Source: Paenibacillus herberti (lineage in GTDB: Bacteria > Bacillota > Bacilli > Paenibacillales > Paenibacillaceae). Taken from it: a stretch of DNA of 64,000 bases. The first letter of the stretch is position 1, and each line of letters starts with the position of its first letter. The stretch covers positions 115,983 to 179,982 of the forward strand of contig NZ_NMUQ01000004.1 in the NCBI RefSeq assembly GCF_002233675.1. The letters run 5' to 3'. Shown here piece by piece: positions 49,663 to 60,441 of the stretch. Below the pieces are notes generated by a model, which made no database searches, was not told the DNA's origin, and was given only the letters and a program-made list of their open reading frames with translations. The position numbers were made by a program, and so were the translations under genes.

Positions 49663-49964
49663 TTTAATTTCTCCTCCTGTTATTCTCCGCCTTGGCGAAG
49701 AAGCAAGTTGATGATGCCGTACAAGCCGGCCTTGCAACTATCCTAGCATGACAATTGAGCTGAAAAGGTAAGAATATTATGGTACTGCAAGGGTCCAGAG
49801 CAAAAATGAGAAACGCTTAACCATAAATAAACAGTGGCGGCGCGGATTGTAAAGCGAGTCTGGAGCCGCATGAGAAATCTCTCATAGGGAGGCTTAGTCA
49901 GTCCTCCAAGAAGAAAATGTCTAACAGACAGTCTCTAAGCTCTCCTGAAATGTTCCGAACAACG
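49663..49964. other. Intergenic region without a recognisable gene
   Basis: Holds the CAP gene's upstream region. A small hairpin (ATGAGA-AATC-TCTCAT near 49868) is the only structure noted. No gene supported. Confidence 0.4.
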
Positions 49965-49989
49965 TAAAAAAGCCGGAATCATCCGGCTT
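49965..49989 (-). terminator. Intrinsic terminator after the HNH gene
   Basis: AAGCCGGA and TCCGGCTT arms, 4-nt loop, followed on the minus strand by a T tract. Confidence 0.85.
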
Positions 49990-50018
49990 GAGGTAAAACC
50001 AGGCAATCAGCCTGGCGC

Positions 50019-50876
50019 TTATAGATAGTCTGGCAACGTATCCGCCTTTTTGAGATTGCAGGCCGAGCACGCACATACACAGTTTGCGGGCGTGCTCAGT
50101 CCTCCCTTGGATTTAGGGAACACATGGTCGATCGTATCGCCGAAACGGCCGCAATAATGGCAGATATAATTGTCACGCTGCAAGATCAGCAGCCGGAAAT
50201 CGCTCTTGGTATACAACTTATGAATAAGCCGCGGATGAAGAATGCCGGCTGCACCCTCTTGAACCATCCGTATCGCAATATCGCGCTCGATCTCCGTGTG
50301 CCAGCGCTTGCCGCTCTCTCGGCGACCCCGTAGCTGAATCATGCCTGTGCCACGATCATTAAGCACCGTCGGGTCGTAAGTAAATAACCCCTTAAACGGC
50401 TTGATCGGTTTGAAAGGAAGCCTCGTACCGGGCGTATGGGAATGCCCCGCGAGGGAGACCTTGCGGGATTTCCGACGACGGCGGCGCTTACGCTTGCGCT
50501 TCGCTGGCCCCGTCTCCTCATGGCTCGCCCCATCCATATCATCACGAGAATGCTGCTGGGCTAAGGTAGTTGGAAGCTCATCCGTTCTCTCCATAACATG
50601 GGCCGAAACGATGGCTGACGTAAGCGGCGGAACCTGAGGCCGACCTTCCGGCGGGGAAGTGGTCAACTGCGGCGTTATGGCCGCCGGCCGCGTTGCCGCC
50701 CGGCGCGTAGCCGGTGAAGGCTGCAGGTGAACTTCTGCTCCGCCATCGCCAGAATCCCTCTTCCTTCGGCGTTGGCAAGCTCGACATGTGCCCCTGCGCC
50801 CTTTGCGACCGGTGCGCTTGGGAAATGCTCCCTCTGGTTTGTCGCGGCCGCATACGGCGCATTGTTTGGTATCCAT
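50019..50876 (-). CDS. HNH endonuclease-domain protein with N-terminal zinc-binding segment
   Basis: 285 residues from ATG 50876. N-terminus has a four-cysteine knuckle ('KQCAVCGRDKPEGAF' with 'GTCRACQRRRKR'). A long basic, low-complexity stretch follows ('KRKRKRRRRRKSRK'), probably nucleic-acid binding. The C-terminal HNH domain is complete: 'RDNYICHYCGRFGDTIDHVFPKSKGG' and 'NCVCACSACNLKKADTLP', with the paired CxxC zinc ligands. Not next to a restriction methylase, phage or toxin gene, so it is probably a housekeeping or repair-type HNH protein; target unknown. Weak ribosome site. Confidence 0.85.
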   Translation of the reverse strand: MDTKQCAVCGRDKPEGAFPKRTGRKGRRGTCRACQRRRKRDSGDGGAEVHLQPSPATRRAATRPAAITPQLTTSPPEGRPQVPPLTSAIVSAHVMERTDELPTTLAQQHSRDDMDGASHEETGPAKRKRKRRRRRKSRKVSLAGHSHTPGTRLPFKPIKPFKGLFTYDPTVLNDRGTGMIQLRGRRESGKRWHTEIERDIAIRMVQEGAAGILHPRLIHKLYTKSDFRLLILQRDNYICHYCGRFGDTIDHVFPKSKGGLSTPANCVCACSACNLKKADTLPDYL

Positions 50877-51250
50877 GAATGAGTACGCTCCGTTCGCCGA
50901 ATGTTCTCCCCAAAGCATACCATAAACAGCGCCTGTCGTTAAATATGCCGAACAGATTCAAAGGGGTATCTCTAGGAGCCAAGCACTGCCCAAAATGGAA
51001 GCTGTGGAATTGTATCCTTCAACCTGTTGGAATATTTTCCCTTACAATATTATCCTGTGGAAATAAGCAGCGACTATAGTCATGAAATTCTGCTACTATC
51101 GTCCTATATTTGAGGGTGCAACTTACTAAGGCCCATGCTATAATATGGTTAGTTAAATACATATATCATTATTTTTTGTCGACATAGTCCCGCTCCTGGT
51201 AAACTCCGGACAGGCTCAGGGTGTCTATGTCCGCAGGAGGACGGTGAGGG
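50877..51250 (+). other. Intergenic region with promoter and leader hairpin of the XRE gene
   Basis: A TATAAT at 51139-51144 has only a poor -35 (GTGCAA) 17 nt upstream. Between it and the gene, GACATAG and CTATGTC arms (51182-51232) enclose about 35 nt and may form a leader hairpin. No gene is supported in the rest. Confidence 0.35.
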
Positions 51251-51616
51251 ATGTTCGCGAAACGACTCAAAGCGCTGCGCAAAAAAAGAAAGCTCACCAT
51301 GCAGGAAGTAGCCGATTTTGTAGGAGTTGCTAAAAGCACTTACGCCGGCTATGAGTCGGGATACCGCCAACCCACTCTGGAATCCATCCAGACGATTGCC
51401 CGCAGGCTGAATACAACGTCGGACTATTTGCTCGGTCTCACCGAGTATGCCGAGCCCGTTGAGCCTAGCAGCAACGCCAGGGAATGGCTAAACCTTCAGC
51501 AACTGCACTGGGACGGCATTCCACTCGAAGTAGAGGATGTCGAACTCATTCGTTTACTATTGGAGCGCGTCGTAAGAGAAAGAGTGGTTCGCAAAGACGA
51601 AACCGGCAATGGCTGA
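51251..51616 (+). CDS. XRE-family HTH transcriptional regulator
   Basis: 121 residues. Cro/C1-type HTH at residues about 3-60: 'RLKALRKKRKLTMQEVADFVGVAKSTYAGYESGYRQPTLESI'. The C-terminal half is helical and charged ('LIRLLLERVVRERVV') and probably dimerises. GGAGGACGGTGAGGG precedes ATG 51251. Its target is not evident; it stands convergent to the four-gene surface cluster and divergent from the HNH gene. Confidence 0.88.
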   Translation: MFAKRLKALRKKRKLTMQEVADFVGVAKSTYAGYESGYRQPTLESIQTIARRLNTTSDYLLGLTEYAEPVEPSSNAREWLNLQQLHWDGIPLEVEDVELIRLLLERVVRERVVRKDETGNG

Positions 51617-51637
51617 TGGGGCCATTCCGGTTTTTTT
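51600..51637 (+). terminator. Terminator overlapping the XRE stop codon
   Basis: ACCGGcAATGGC and GCCATTCCGGT arms, then seven T. The stem starts inside the last codons of the gene. Confidence 0.85.
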
Positions 51638-51702
51638 GTTGTCCGGATTATCCGGGGGAATGCTGGATCGAACCAACTTCCATGACGAAGGGCTGAGCAT
51701 CA

Positions 51703-52587
<885 letters not shown>

Positions 52588-52629
52588 GATGCCCTCCTTA
52601 TCCTGCACCTGCTGCCTCCGGCATTAACT

Positions 52630-53892
52630 TTAACCCAGCAGTCCCTCAAGCATAGCTTTACCTTCCGCCAGCTCTCTTTCGTATTCAGCACGGTACACAT
52701 CCAGCTTTGTGATCGAATACCCTCCAGCCTCAAGCTGCTGCTTCGTATCGGTCATGATGCGCTCGAAGGAAGCATTGCAAGAAGCAAACACAGCGCTTCC
52801 TTCTTGCCTAGCTTTTGCTTTTTGTGCATCCGTAGTGGCTGCCGCGTAAGTAAGCGCCAGCGTTACGAGGTCCTGCCGACACTTGTTGCGCAGCGCATCA
52901 GCAGCTTCGCGCGCCTGCTGATGAATCTTTTCCTCCGTTGGGCCTACTGGAATCGGAGGAGTTGGTGTTGGAGCAGTCGGCGGTGCCGTTGGTGGTGCAG
53001 GTGTAGGTGGAACAGGTCCAGGTGGGGCTGGTGGGGGTGGATTAACTGGTCCCGGCAGTTGCGGCAGACCGCCTCCTCCCGGCGGAGTGCCAACACCGCC
53101 CGACGCAGGCGGGGTGCTTGGCGATGGAGTCGGTTGGCCTTCACTATTGTCGCCGCCGGAGCCGCCATTTCCGGCTTCTCCGCCGCCGCTCAAGCCGCTC
53201 TCACCGCCAGCCCCGCTGCCGGCAGACACTGCCCCTTCAATTACAATTCTCGCTTTTTTAGCATCCCATTGCACCGAAGCTCCGGTCAGCTCAGCCGCGA
53301 AGCGCAGCGGCACATACAGCGTTCCGGATGCGGTAAACACTTGCTGACCAGAAGGTAACACTACTGCTTTTCCCTCCATGAAAAACTTGACCGGTGTAGG
53401 AATCAGCCCCAGCTTCGCTCCACCATTAGAGGAAAGTCCGCTGTCCTTCAGGCGATCCGCCAGCTTCGCAGCCAAAGCTTCCCGCTGCGCCGCCTTCGGC
53501 TCCCAAAGCGAAAGTGTTTTGTGTTTGTTCTCCCATACCGCATGCAGTCCGAGTGCTTCAGCCGCTGCTCTTAGCGGCAAGTAAGCTCTCCCCTGATGCA
53601 GAAATACCGAGGTTCCTTTGTCGAGACCAAGCACCTTACCTTCGATGATAATCGACGCAGCGGCAGTTGTTGCGTTTACTGGCTTAACTGACACAGAGGT
53701 GCCAGCCGACTTGCCTGACGTAGTTAAGGCGAATGCTGCTGGCTTTGACGCTGCTCCTTTTGCTGCCGCGAATGCGGATTCCGGCGTTTTGCCAGTCGCC
53801 GCTGAAGCTACTCCTCCTGCTGCCGGCACCGACAGCAGTGCTGCCAGTAAGAGCAAAGCCGCTTTGTTTGTTCGAGTCTGATCGTTCAAAAT
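52630..53892 (-). CDS. Secreted double stalk-domain protein with two-cysteine helical domain
   Basis: 420 residues from ATG 53892, inside a 'ggaggaggaa' site. Signal peptide ('AALLLLAALLSVPAAGGVASA'), two copper amine oxidase N-like modules (about 75-135, 'AYLPLRAAAEALGLHAVWENK', and about 160-220, 'LYVPLRFAAELTGASVQWDAK'), a Gly/Ser then Pro-rich linker, and a C-terminal helical domain with 'RNKCRQDL' and 'FASCNASFERIMTD'. That end matches the C-terminal domain of the 51703 gene ('C..SF(D/E)' and 'Y(E/R)..R(D/E).L'). Function unknown; surface exposed. Confidence 0.8.
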   Translation of the reverse strand: MLNDQTRTNKAALLLLAALLSVPAAGGVASAATGKTPESAFAAAKGAASKPAAFALTTSGKSAGTSVSVKPVNATTAAASIIIEGKVLGLDKGTSVFLHQGRAYLPLRAAAEALGLHAVWENKHKTLSLWEPKAAQREALAAKLADRLKDSGLSSNGGAKLGLIPTPVKFFMEGKAVVLPSGQQVFTASGTLYVPLRFAAELTGASVQWDAKKARIVIEGAVSAGSGAGGESGLSGGGEAGNGGSGGDNSEGQPTPSPSTPPASGGVGTPPGGGGLPQLPGPVNPPPPAPPGPVPPTPAPPTAPPTAPTPTPPIPVGPTEEKIHQQAREAADALRNKCRQDLVTLALTYAAATTDAQKAKARQEGSAVFASCNASFERIMTDTKQQLEAGGYSITKLDVYRAEYERELAEGKAMLEGLLG

Positions 53893-53924
53893 CATTTCCT
53901 CCTCCATGCTTGTATTAACAGGCT

Positions 53925-54521
53925 TCATTCCTTTGTTGCAGCACTGTCGCTGCCCTGGGCTTTGCGAGCCAGCTCGGTCAGCCGCTCATAGTCGGCTTCG
54001 TCCAACTGCTCGCGCAGTTTAGTCTTGAGCTCCTGCTTCTCCCCAGCGTCGAGGCCTCCTTCTGCGAGCCCTTTGAGCTCGCGGATCTCGCCAGCATCCA
54101 GGCCTTTTACAATGATCCCAAGCGCTTCGCTCTTCTCTGCCAGTGACAGCCGCTCTGCGGCAGTCTTGGCTTCCTCTTCGGAAATCTCCGCGCCGGATTT
54201 CCCAGACGAATTCTGACCGGCGGAGCCGGACTCCGTCTGGCCGCCGTCGGATTTTGCTCCTGTGCCATTTCCAGGGGATCCGCCGTCCGCTTTATCGCTG
54301 GCCCCATTGTTCGCTCCACTGTTTGAGCCACCGCCGCTGGAAGCTCCGCCCCCATGCGACTTTGCTTGGTCCGCGACTGCCGTCTCCGAGGCGGACGGCA
54401 GTTCAGCCAGCATGCCGGCTAACGCCTTCTCGGTCGCGTAATTGGCACCATAAAGGCCAACTCCCGTGAGCACCGCGATGGCTCCCAGTGCGGAAAGAGT
54501 CATTTTGCTCCACAATTTCAA
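53925..54521 (-). CDS. Membrane-anchored protein with Gly/Ser linker and charged helical domain
   Basis: 198 residues from TTG 54521, preceded by GGAGGAG; the frame runs on upstream to 54617 without another ribosome site. One membrane helix ('MTLSALGAIAVLTGVGLYGA'), a linker rich in Gly, Ser and Asn ('HGGGASSGGGSNSGANNG'), then a C-terminal helical region of about 75 residues, very rich in Glu, Lys and Leu ('GEIRELKGLAEGGLDAGEKQ'). No cysteines, so it does not obviously share the neighbours' domain. Layout parallels the 51703 gene. Function unknown. Confidence 0.72.
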   Translation of the reverse strand: MKLWSKMTLSALGAIAVLTGVGLYGANYATEKALAGMLAELPSASETAVADQAKSHGGGASSGGGSNSGANNGASDKADGGSPGNGTGAKSDGGQTESGSAGQNSSGKSGAEISEEEAKTAAERLSLAEKSEALGIIVKGLDAGEIRELKGLAEGGLDAGEKQELKTKLREQLDEADYERLTELARKAQGSDSAATKE

Positions 54522-54635
54522 GCCACGCTCCTCCTCCCGCTTCCGAATGATAGAAAGCGGCAGCCCGAGCAGATAAATCTGCATTCGGGCAGCCGCCCTG
54601 CCGTTTCGTTGCTTCAATTAAAGTTGCTTGATCTC

Positions 54636-57302
54636 TTAAAGCTTCTTCATCGCGCGATACAGCATCGCAGACGCTTCTGCGCGGGAAGCTGATTTAGTCG
54701 GCTGCAGCGTGCCGCCGCTGCCAACAATGCCGAGCTGTGCAGCTACTGCCACCGCTGGTTTCAACGCAGCGTTGATTGACGCTTTGTCCTTGTATCCAGC
54801 CAGCGCTTGCTCCGTTTGGAATGCCACCGGGTATCCACCGGCCTGCTGCAGAGCACGGGCAATCATCGCCGCCATTTCCTGGCGGCTAATCGCTGCTTGA
54901 GGCGCGAAGCTATTCGCGCTCTTGCCGCTCGTTATGCCGCTTGCGACAGCCGTTGCTACATAAGGAGCGAACCAATCCGACTCCTTCACATCCTTAAACG
55001 AAAGCGTGCCCTTCTCGCCGCCCAAATTGAATGCGCGAACGAGCATTTTAGTGAATTCCGCCCGCGTCACATTGCGGGAAGGCTCGAATTTCCCAGCGGC
55101 TACGCCAGTCATGATCCCTTTGGCTGCCATTGTTTCGATCGAGGAGCTAGCCCAGTGGGAGTCCGGAATATCTTTGAAAGTAACGCTATTTTCCACAACC
55201 GCGTACACCGAGCTGGCATCCTGCAAATCCGCTGCGTAGACCGATCCAGCCACGCCGGATTGGAAGTCCATCGCTCTGTCGGGACGAACTTTGATCATGC
55301 TGAGCCTGTCCGTATCCATAGCTCCTGAGCCCGAAAGCGGAAGCTCCAGTCGAACAGGTTTGCCGAAGGTCATAATCTCGCGTCCTGCCTGAACAACTTC
55401 ATAGGAATAAGCTCTAGATGCAAGTGGAAGCTTAGAAGTCGAGGTGACTGCCGAATCTTCCAGACGAGAAAGGCTTATGGACAGCTCTCCTGAACGTCCG
55501 GCGACCGGTACGGATACCCGCGCTCCCTCAGCGTTCAGTCCGATGTACTGGATACCAGAGTTTTTGGCAGCTTCAAGCACATCGGCCGGAATGTTCATCG
55601 TCCAGTTCTGTCCTTGCTGTGTCTCAAAATCAAGCTCCGCGCTCACACGCAGCGAGCTCGCCTCCGCACCCTCAAAACCGGCCAGGCCGTTTTTGACCGA
55701 AGCCGCTCCCTCGGAAATGACTGAGAACTGATCCGCAGCGTCCGCTGAGCTCCAGTTGACGCTATAATTGCCCTCGGACTGCGGGGTTGGCGTCGGCAGC
55801 TTGATTTTGCCGATGGCATCGAGCGCTTCCTGTGCCGCCTTGAACGCCTCGCGGATAAGGCTCAGCTTTTCGGAAATAGAGTTCGTCGCATTGTAACGCT
55901 CCTTGATCGATTCCAACTTGGCCATGTACTGCTGCACAATCGCCGCCACCTGCTCGGCTACGCTGCCAGGACCCGTGTTGCCGGGTTCCTCTCCAGAACC
56001 ACTGCCACTACCTGGTGTCGGAGTTGGCACTCCCGGGAAACCCGGGAATCCGGGAAAGCCAGGGAAACCTCCACCGCCACCAGGATTCGGAGTCGGAGTT
56101 GGCGACGCCGATGGCGCAGGTGTTACGGTAGGACTCGGACTCGGCGAAGTGCTTGGGTCCGGGGTCGGGGTCGGGGTCGGGGTCGGGGTTGGTGTCGGGC
56201 TTGCGCTCGGTACCACAGAAGGAATCGGGGTCGGGGAAACTTCACCACCGGCTGTCAGCGTGATTTCTTTTTGGAAAATGACTTTTTCCGGCCCGCCATA
56301 AGGATTGAGCAGCTTCGCTTGTATGACGGCGCTTGCAGAAGAAGTTGAAGTTGGGATGGTGACTAGGCCGGTGCCGCTGACGGACACGTCTGGACTACCG
56401 GATAACTTGGACCAGGTCAGCGCCACCGAAGGGATCGCAATGCCGTTTACGAGCAAAGAGTATTGATGCTGGCGACCCTGCTCCGATACTTGAACCTGCT
56501 CCTTGCTCGTCATGCGCATGAGGGCGACGAGCAACGCGGTTCCGGCTGGCTTTTCCAACTGTAGCCGCTCCTGGAAACTAATCATCGTGCGCTGCAGATC
56601 CATGCTCGTAATGCCGTATTCGTGAAGCATAGCGCTGAATGTATATTCATCCGTGCGACCGAGCAGGTCGGTCAGTACGCGGAGCATAAGCTCGTTGCGT
56701 TTTTCTGGAACATAAAGCAGTTGGAACAGCTCAGGCTGGCTTAACCGCGAAATGAACTCGCGCATCGTACCTTCTACGCCGCGGCGCTCGCCGCCATCCC
56801 CGTACATGAATACGACAATCTCGTCCATCGTCAGATCGTTGTCGCCGCCAGCACGAACAATCGGGACGAGCGCACGACGGTAGTCCGCATTGGAGCGGAT
56901 CGCCTGCAGATCCTTGCTGTCCGGCGTGTAGAGCAGAGCGAGAATATCTTGGGACATGCTGAACAAATTAGTCTTGATGAACTCGCGATCCTCCGAGGCT
57001 GGCAGCTTGGCATCGATTTTGTCCCACACCGGAGCCATTAACGGGAATTCAGTTGCAGGGTCGAGCGATTGGAGCTCCTCGCGGAAACGAACCACATCCA
57101 TCACATCGGCCGGATCGCCGGCCAGCAGCGCCTTGTGCAGCGCATAAAGCTGCGCCAATGCACCATCGATATTCGGCGGCTGAGGCAGCTCGGCCGCGCT
57201 TGCTACACTGGCGCCTCCTGTAGAAGAAGGAAGGGCGGGAAGGGAGCCCGTTGCCATTAAGGCAGCGAGCATCGCCAGGGTTAATTTACTCGTTTTCATC
57301 AT
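54636..57302 (-). CDS. Large SLH-anchored surface protein with collagen-like and Thr-Pro linkers
   Basis: 888 residues. Signal peptide (ends near residue 36), an N-terminal helical domain of unknown family (about 40-270), an Ig-like part ('[30 protein letters not shown]' area), then a linker of 'TPTPTPTP' repeats and a short collagen-like '[13 protein letters not shown]' run (about 365-440), a helical part, a beta-rich part, and three SLH domains from about residue 695 ('[25 protein letters not shown]', '[22 protein letters not shown]', '[23 protein letters not shown]'). SLH domains bind pyruvylated wall polymer. First gene of the surface set. Confidence 0.9.
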   Translation of the reverse strand: MMKTSKLTLAMLAALMATGSLPALPSSTGGASVASAAELPQPPNIDGALAQLYALHKALLAGDPADVMDVVRFREELQSLDPATEFPLMAPVWDKIDAKLPASEDREFIKTNLFSMSQDILALLYTPDSKDLQAIRSNADYRRALVPIVRAGGDNDLTMDEIVVFMYGDGGERRGVEGTMREFISRLSQPELFQLLYVPEKRNELMLRVLTDLLGRTDEYTFSAMLHEYGITSMDLQRTMISFQERLQLEKPAGTALLVALMRMTSKEQVQVSEQGRQHQYSLLVNGIAIPSVALTWSKLSGSPDVSVSGTGLVTIPTSTSSASAVIQAKLLNPYGGPEKVIFQKEITLTAGGEVSPTPIPSVVPSASPTPTPTPTPTPTPDPSTSPSPSPTVTPAPSASPTPTPNPGGGGGFPGFPGFPGFPGVPTPTPGSGSGSGEEPGNTGPGSVAEQVAAIVQQYMAKLESIKERYNATNSISEKLSLIREAFKAAQEALDAIGKIKLPTPTPQSEGNYSVNWSSADAADQFSVISEGAASVKNGLAGFEGAEASSLRVSAELDFETQQGQNWTMNIPADVLEAAKNSGIQYIGLNAEGARVSVPVAGRSGELSISLSRLEDSAVTSTSKLPLASRAYSYEVVQAGREIMTFGKPVRLELPLSGSGAMDTDRLSMIKVRPDRAMDFQSGVAGSVYAADLQDASSVYAVVENSVTFKDIPDSHWASSSIETMAAKGIMTGVAAGKFEPSRNVTRAEFTKMLVRAFNLGGEKGTLSFKDVKESDWFAPYVATAVASGITSGKSANSFAPQAAISRQEMAAMIARALQQAGGYPVAFQTEQALAGYKDKASINAALKPAVAVAAQLGIVGSGGTLQPTKSASRAEASAMLYRAMKKL

Positions 57303-57378
57303 GATGATTCATCACCTCATTCTTCGAGATTAACCTTGCAGGTGGTCCCATATGTTATAGAAAAATGCTCTGGATGCG

Positions 57379-60333
57379 TTAGTAGCTAAGCTCCGGCACA
57401 GGAGCCTTGACGCCTCTCGCGAGGCTAGGCCGGCCTACAGAGTAGTAGATGAAGTCCGTATCCTGCAGATCCGCTTCATCAAAAGCATTGCGTCCATCAA
57501 TGAGCACCGGCTCGCGGACGACGCCCCGCAGCTGTTGCAGATCCATCTGCCCGAACTCTTTCCACTCTGTCAGCAGGCAGACAGCATCGGAATCGGTCGC
57601 AGCGTCGAGAGCACTTTCGCACCAGGTGACGCCACCGTCTCCGCTGCCAAAGGTGCTGCGGAAGTTGTCCATCGCGATTGGATCATAGGCCCGTACTTCC
57701 ACGCCGCGCGCGAGAAGTTCACCGATGATCTCCTGGGCAGGAGCTTCACGAACATCGTCGGTTTCCGGCTTGAACGCCAGCCCCCATACAGCGATGGTCC
57801 GCCCGCGCAATTCACCGAATATAGCCTCCAACTTGCGGATGACGTTGAAGCGCTGATCCTGGTTCACCTCAACAACCGAGCGTAGCAGCTTGAACTCATA
57901 GTCCACATGGCCGGCGATCTGGATTAATGCCTGTGTGTCTTTTGGGAAGCAAGAGCCGCCGTAGCCGATGCCTGCTTTGAGGAAGGAGGCGCCGATACGT
58001 TTGTCGTAACCCATTCCCTCAGCCACTCTTGTCACATCGGCTCCGACTTTTTCGCAAATATTGGCGATCTCATTAATGAAGGAAATTTTCGTAGCGAGAA
58101 AAGCGTTCGACGCATACTTGATCATCTCCGCACTGCGGATGTCCGTCACAGCAAATGCGCAGTCCAGTCTGGCGTGCAATTCGCGAAGTAACGCCTCCGC
58201 TCGTGGCGATTCCGTGCCGATGACAATCCGGTCCGGATTCATCGTATCGGACACCGCCGAGCCTTCGCGGAGGAATTCCGGCAGCGATACGCTGTCAAAA
58301 GGGCAATCCGTACGCGCCCGAATCAGGTCGCGAACTTTTTCGTTCGTGCCAACTGGCACGGTGCTTTTGATAGCGACAACGGGATGGCCCTCCATCGCAT
58401 CGGCGATTTCCTGCGCAGCCAGCTCGATATAAGCGAGATTGGCCTCTCCGCTTGGCAGCGGCGGGGTGCCGACAGCGATGACGATCAGGTCGACTCCTTT
58501 GACGGCATCCCCAAGGCTGGCGGTGAAGCGCAGTCGGCCCAGCTCCGAGTTGCGCACGGAGAGCTCCTGCAGTCCCGGCTCGTAGATCGGGATTTCCCCG
58601 TTCTGGAGCGTTGCAACTTTCATCGGATCCTTGTCCACGCAGATGACGCTGTGACCAAGCTCCGCGTAGCAAACGCCCGATACGAGGCCGACATATCCTG
58701 TCCCTACTACCGTTATCTTCATCGCTTTTCCACTCCCGTTATAATTAATTGGCTTCGCCGTCCGCAGAAGCGGATGATGACGGTCTGATGATGTTGAATT
58801 CGCTGCCGGCAGAGCCGGGACGGCTGATGATGGTGGGGCTGGTGCGGTTGGCACCGTTGCAGATGCACTTAGTGTAGAGGCACTTGTGGTTGGTGCCGAT
58901 GACGCTGGTGCGGATGCAATTGGTGCAGCGGCGGATGACGCCGATGGCACAGATGCGGATGGCACCGTTGCGGATGCACTTGGTGCAGAGGCGGATCGCG
59001 AGTACGCGCTGTCGGGGCCGCTCATCGCATGAGCAAGCAGCAGGCCAGCGACGCGGGCCGCTTCGCTGCGCGATGCGGATGCCGGTGCTGCGGCGGTTAC
59101 AGGCGGAACTGCGGACATTGCCGCATTCGGCAGCTCGGCGCTTAACCCGGCAGCGACAGCGGATGCCGGTGCTGCGGCGGTTACAGGCGGAGCGGCGGAC
59201 ATTGCCGCATTCGGCGGCTCGGAGCTTAACCCAACAGCGGCTGCGGATGCCGATGCTGCGGGCAATGGGCTGCCGCTGCGGCCGCAAAGCTCCAGCAGCC
59301 GGTCTGACAGATCCGGCGAGCCAAGGCTGTCAGCATCCAGCATCAGCAGCGGATGCCGATCGCGCAGCGCGTTTGTCGTGCAGCGATCCTCGCGGAACAG
59401 CGGCCGCTGGAGCAGGGCGAGCGGTTTGCCGAGGCAGACCGCCTCGGCGACCGTGCCCCAGCCGGGCTTGGTCAGCATGACGTCGCAAGCTGCTACATAA
59501 TGCTGCGACTCCGTTTCCGATTCCGGGATGCGCACTGCATCTTCGGCCCAGTCCGGCAGCTGCATCCCGGAGGAGACAACCGCCAGCCAGCGTGAATCTC
59601 GCAGCAACTCTAACTGCTCTAGCAGGCTTCCTTTTCCAATTCCCATTCCCGGAAACAAGCCGATCAGCCGCCGCTGTCCACCTGGATTTAGCTGCTCCCG
59701 CAACTCCAACACCCGCCCATGATCAACATCCCGGCAAAAAAATCCCGCAGTGCGAACGGCCACCCGCCCCCATTCCGGTTCCCTTGAACCAGCAAGTGCG
59801 ATGAAAGCGTCCATATCCAGGTAAGCCTTGGCAAGCGGAGCCAGCATTTCTGCCGGAAGCAGCTCCTGGTAAGCGGTAAACCAAGTGAAGTTAGACACAC
59901 CTATCGAGGGAATACCGGCCCGCCGCGACGCGGTAAATGCCTCTGCCACAATGTCCGATACGGTGAGGTTAATACCGGCAGCGCCCAGCCAGGACGCTTC
60001 CCGGCGAACCCTCGCAGGCAAGTCGGCCAGATAGAGCAGCATCCGGCTACTAAGCTGTCTCGGGTCCGCCTGCATGCTGCCTGCAGCAAGGACATAACCC
60101 GGCTCGGATTCCATCCGCCGCAAAAACAGCCGATGGCCGCCAGCGCGGGCCGCCTCGAATTCCGCAGCCAATGAGCGCTCAAGGAAGGGCAGCGCCCGTC
60201 CGCTTACCGCATGCAGATGCAGCGCTTTTCCTGCTGCGGCTGCCTGCCGCAGCAGCTCGCGGATGACGGCAATGGAGCGCGAGGCATGGCCGTAACCGTA
60301 ATCCGAAATATAATAGGCAATCGATAATGCCAT
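57379..60333 (-). CDS. Fusion of a MurG-like glycosyltransferase with UDP-glucose 6-dehydrogenase
   Basis: 984 residues in one frame. Residues 1-350 are a GT-B glycosyltransferase: 'YYISDYGYGHASRSIAVIRELL' at the start and 'CDVMLTKPGWGTVAEAVCLGKPLALL' at the donor site. Residues about 355-537 are an Ala/Ser/Pro low-complexity linker. Residues 538-984 are a full UDP-glucose dehydrogenase: 'VVGTGYVGLVSGVCYAELGH', 'AVGTPPLPSGEANL', catalytic Cys in 'GYGGSCFPKDTQAL'. An internal ATG (58722) has GGGAGTGG upstream, so the second enzyme might also be made alone. The dehydrogenase supplies UDP-glucuronate. AGGAGG precedes ATG 60333. Confidence 0.85.
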   Translation of the reverse strand: MALSIAYYISDYGYGHASRSIAVIRELLRQAAAAGKALHLHAVSGRALPFLERSLAAEFEAARAGGHRLFLRRMESEPGYVLAAGSMQADPRQLSSRMLLYLADLPARVRREASWLGAAGINLTVSDIVAEAFTASRRAGIPSIGVSNFTWFTAYQELLPAEMLAPLAKAYLDMDAFIALAGSREPEWGRVAVRTAGFFCRDVDHGRVLELREQLNPGGQRRLIGLFPGMGIGKGSLLEQLELLRDSRWLAVVSSGMQLPDWAEDAVRIPESETESQHYVAACDVMLTKPGWGTVAEAVCLGKPLALLQRPLFREDRCTTNALRDRHPLLMLDADSLGSPDLSDRLLELCGRSGSPLPAASASAAAVGLSSEPPNAAMSAAPPVTAAAPASAVAAGLSAELPNAAMSAVPPVTAAAPASASRSEAARVAGLLLAHAMSGPDSAYSRSASAPSASATVPSASVPSASSAAAPIASAPASSAPTTSASTLSASATVPTAPAPPSSAVPALPAANSTSSDRHHPLLRTAKPINYNGSGKAMKITVVGTGYVGLVSGVCYAELGHSVICVDKDPMKVATLQNGEIPIYEPGLQELSVRNSELGRLRFTASLGDAVKGVDLIVIAVGTPPLPSGEANLAYIELAAQEIADAMEGHPVVAIKSTVPVGTNEKVRDLIRARTDCPFDSVSLPEFLREGSAVSDTMNPDRIVIGTESPRAEALLRELHARLDCAFAVTDIRSAEMIKYASNAFLATKISFINEIANICEKVGADVTRVAEGMGYDKRIGASFLKAGIGYGGSCFPKDTQALIQIAGHVDYEFKLLRSVVEVNQDQRFNVIRKLEAIFGELRGRTIAVWGLAFKPETDDVREAPAQEIIGELLARGVEVRAYDPIAMDNFRSTFGSGDGGVTWCESALDAATDSDAVCLLTEWKEFGQMDLQQLRGVVREPVLIDGRNAFDEADLQDTDFIYYSVGRPSLARGVKAPVPELSY
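59077..59260 (-). repeat. 84-bp coding tandem repeat in the fusion-protein linker
   Basis: Units start at 59077, 59161 and (partial) 59245, exactly 84 bp apart. Each encodes 28 residues around 'PNAAMSAxPPVTAAAPASA'. More diverged Ala/Ser-coding repeats (GGTGCGGATGCA-like) continue at 58850-59000. Confidence 0.88.
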
Positions 60334-60360
60334 GCCGGGCGGCCTCCTTTTGACATCAAC

Positions 60361-60400
60361 TCAAGCCCTCAAGCCCTCAAGCTCTCAAGCTCTCAAGCTC
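60361..60400. repeat. 8-bp tandem repeat
   Basis: Five tandem copies of TCAAGCYC (two with CCC, three with CTC), with decayed copies to about 60417. It fills most of the gap between the GDP-mannose pyrophosphorylase and the fusion gene. Confidence 0.9.
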
Positions 60401-60441
60401 TCACAAGCTCTCAGCCCTCCAAGCCCACTCTCTTCAAGCAA

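Noticed and set aside
58745..59480. Extra genes over the fusion-protein linker
   Set aside because: Long open frames on both strands here arise from the GC-rich repeat; they are Arg/Ala-rich, without starts supported by ribosome sites.
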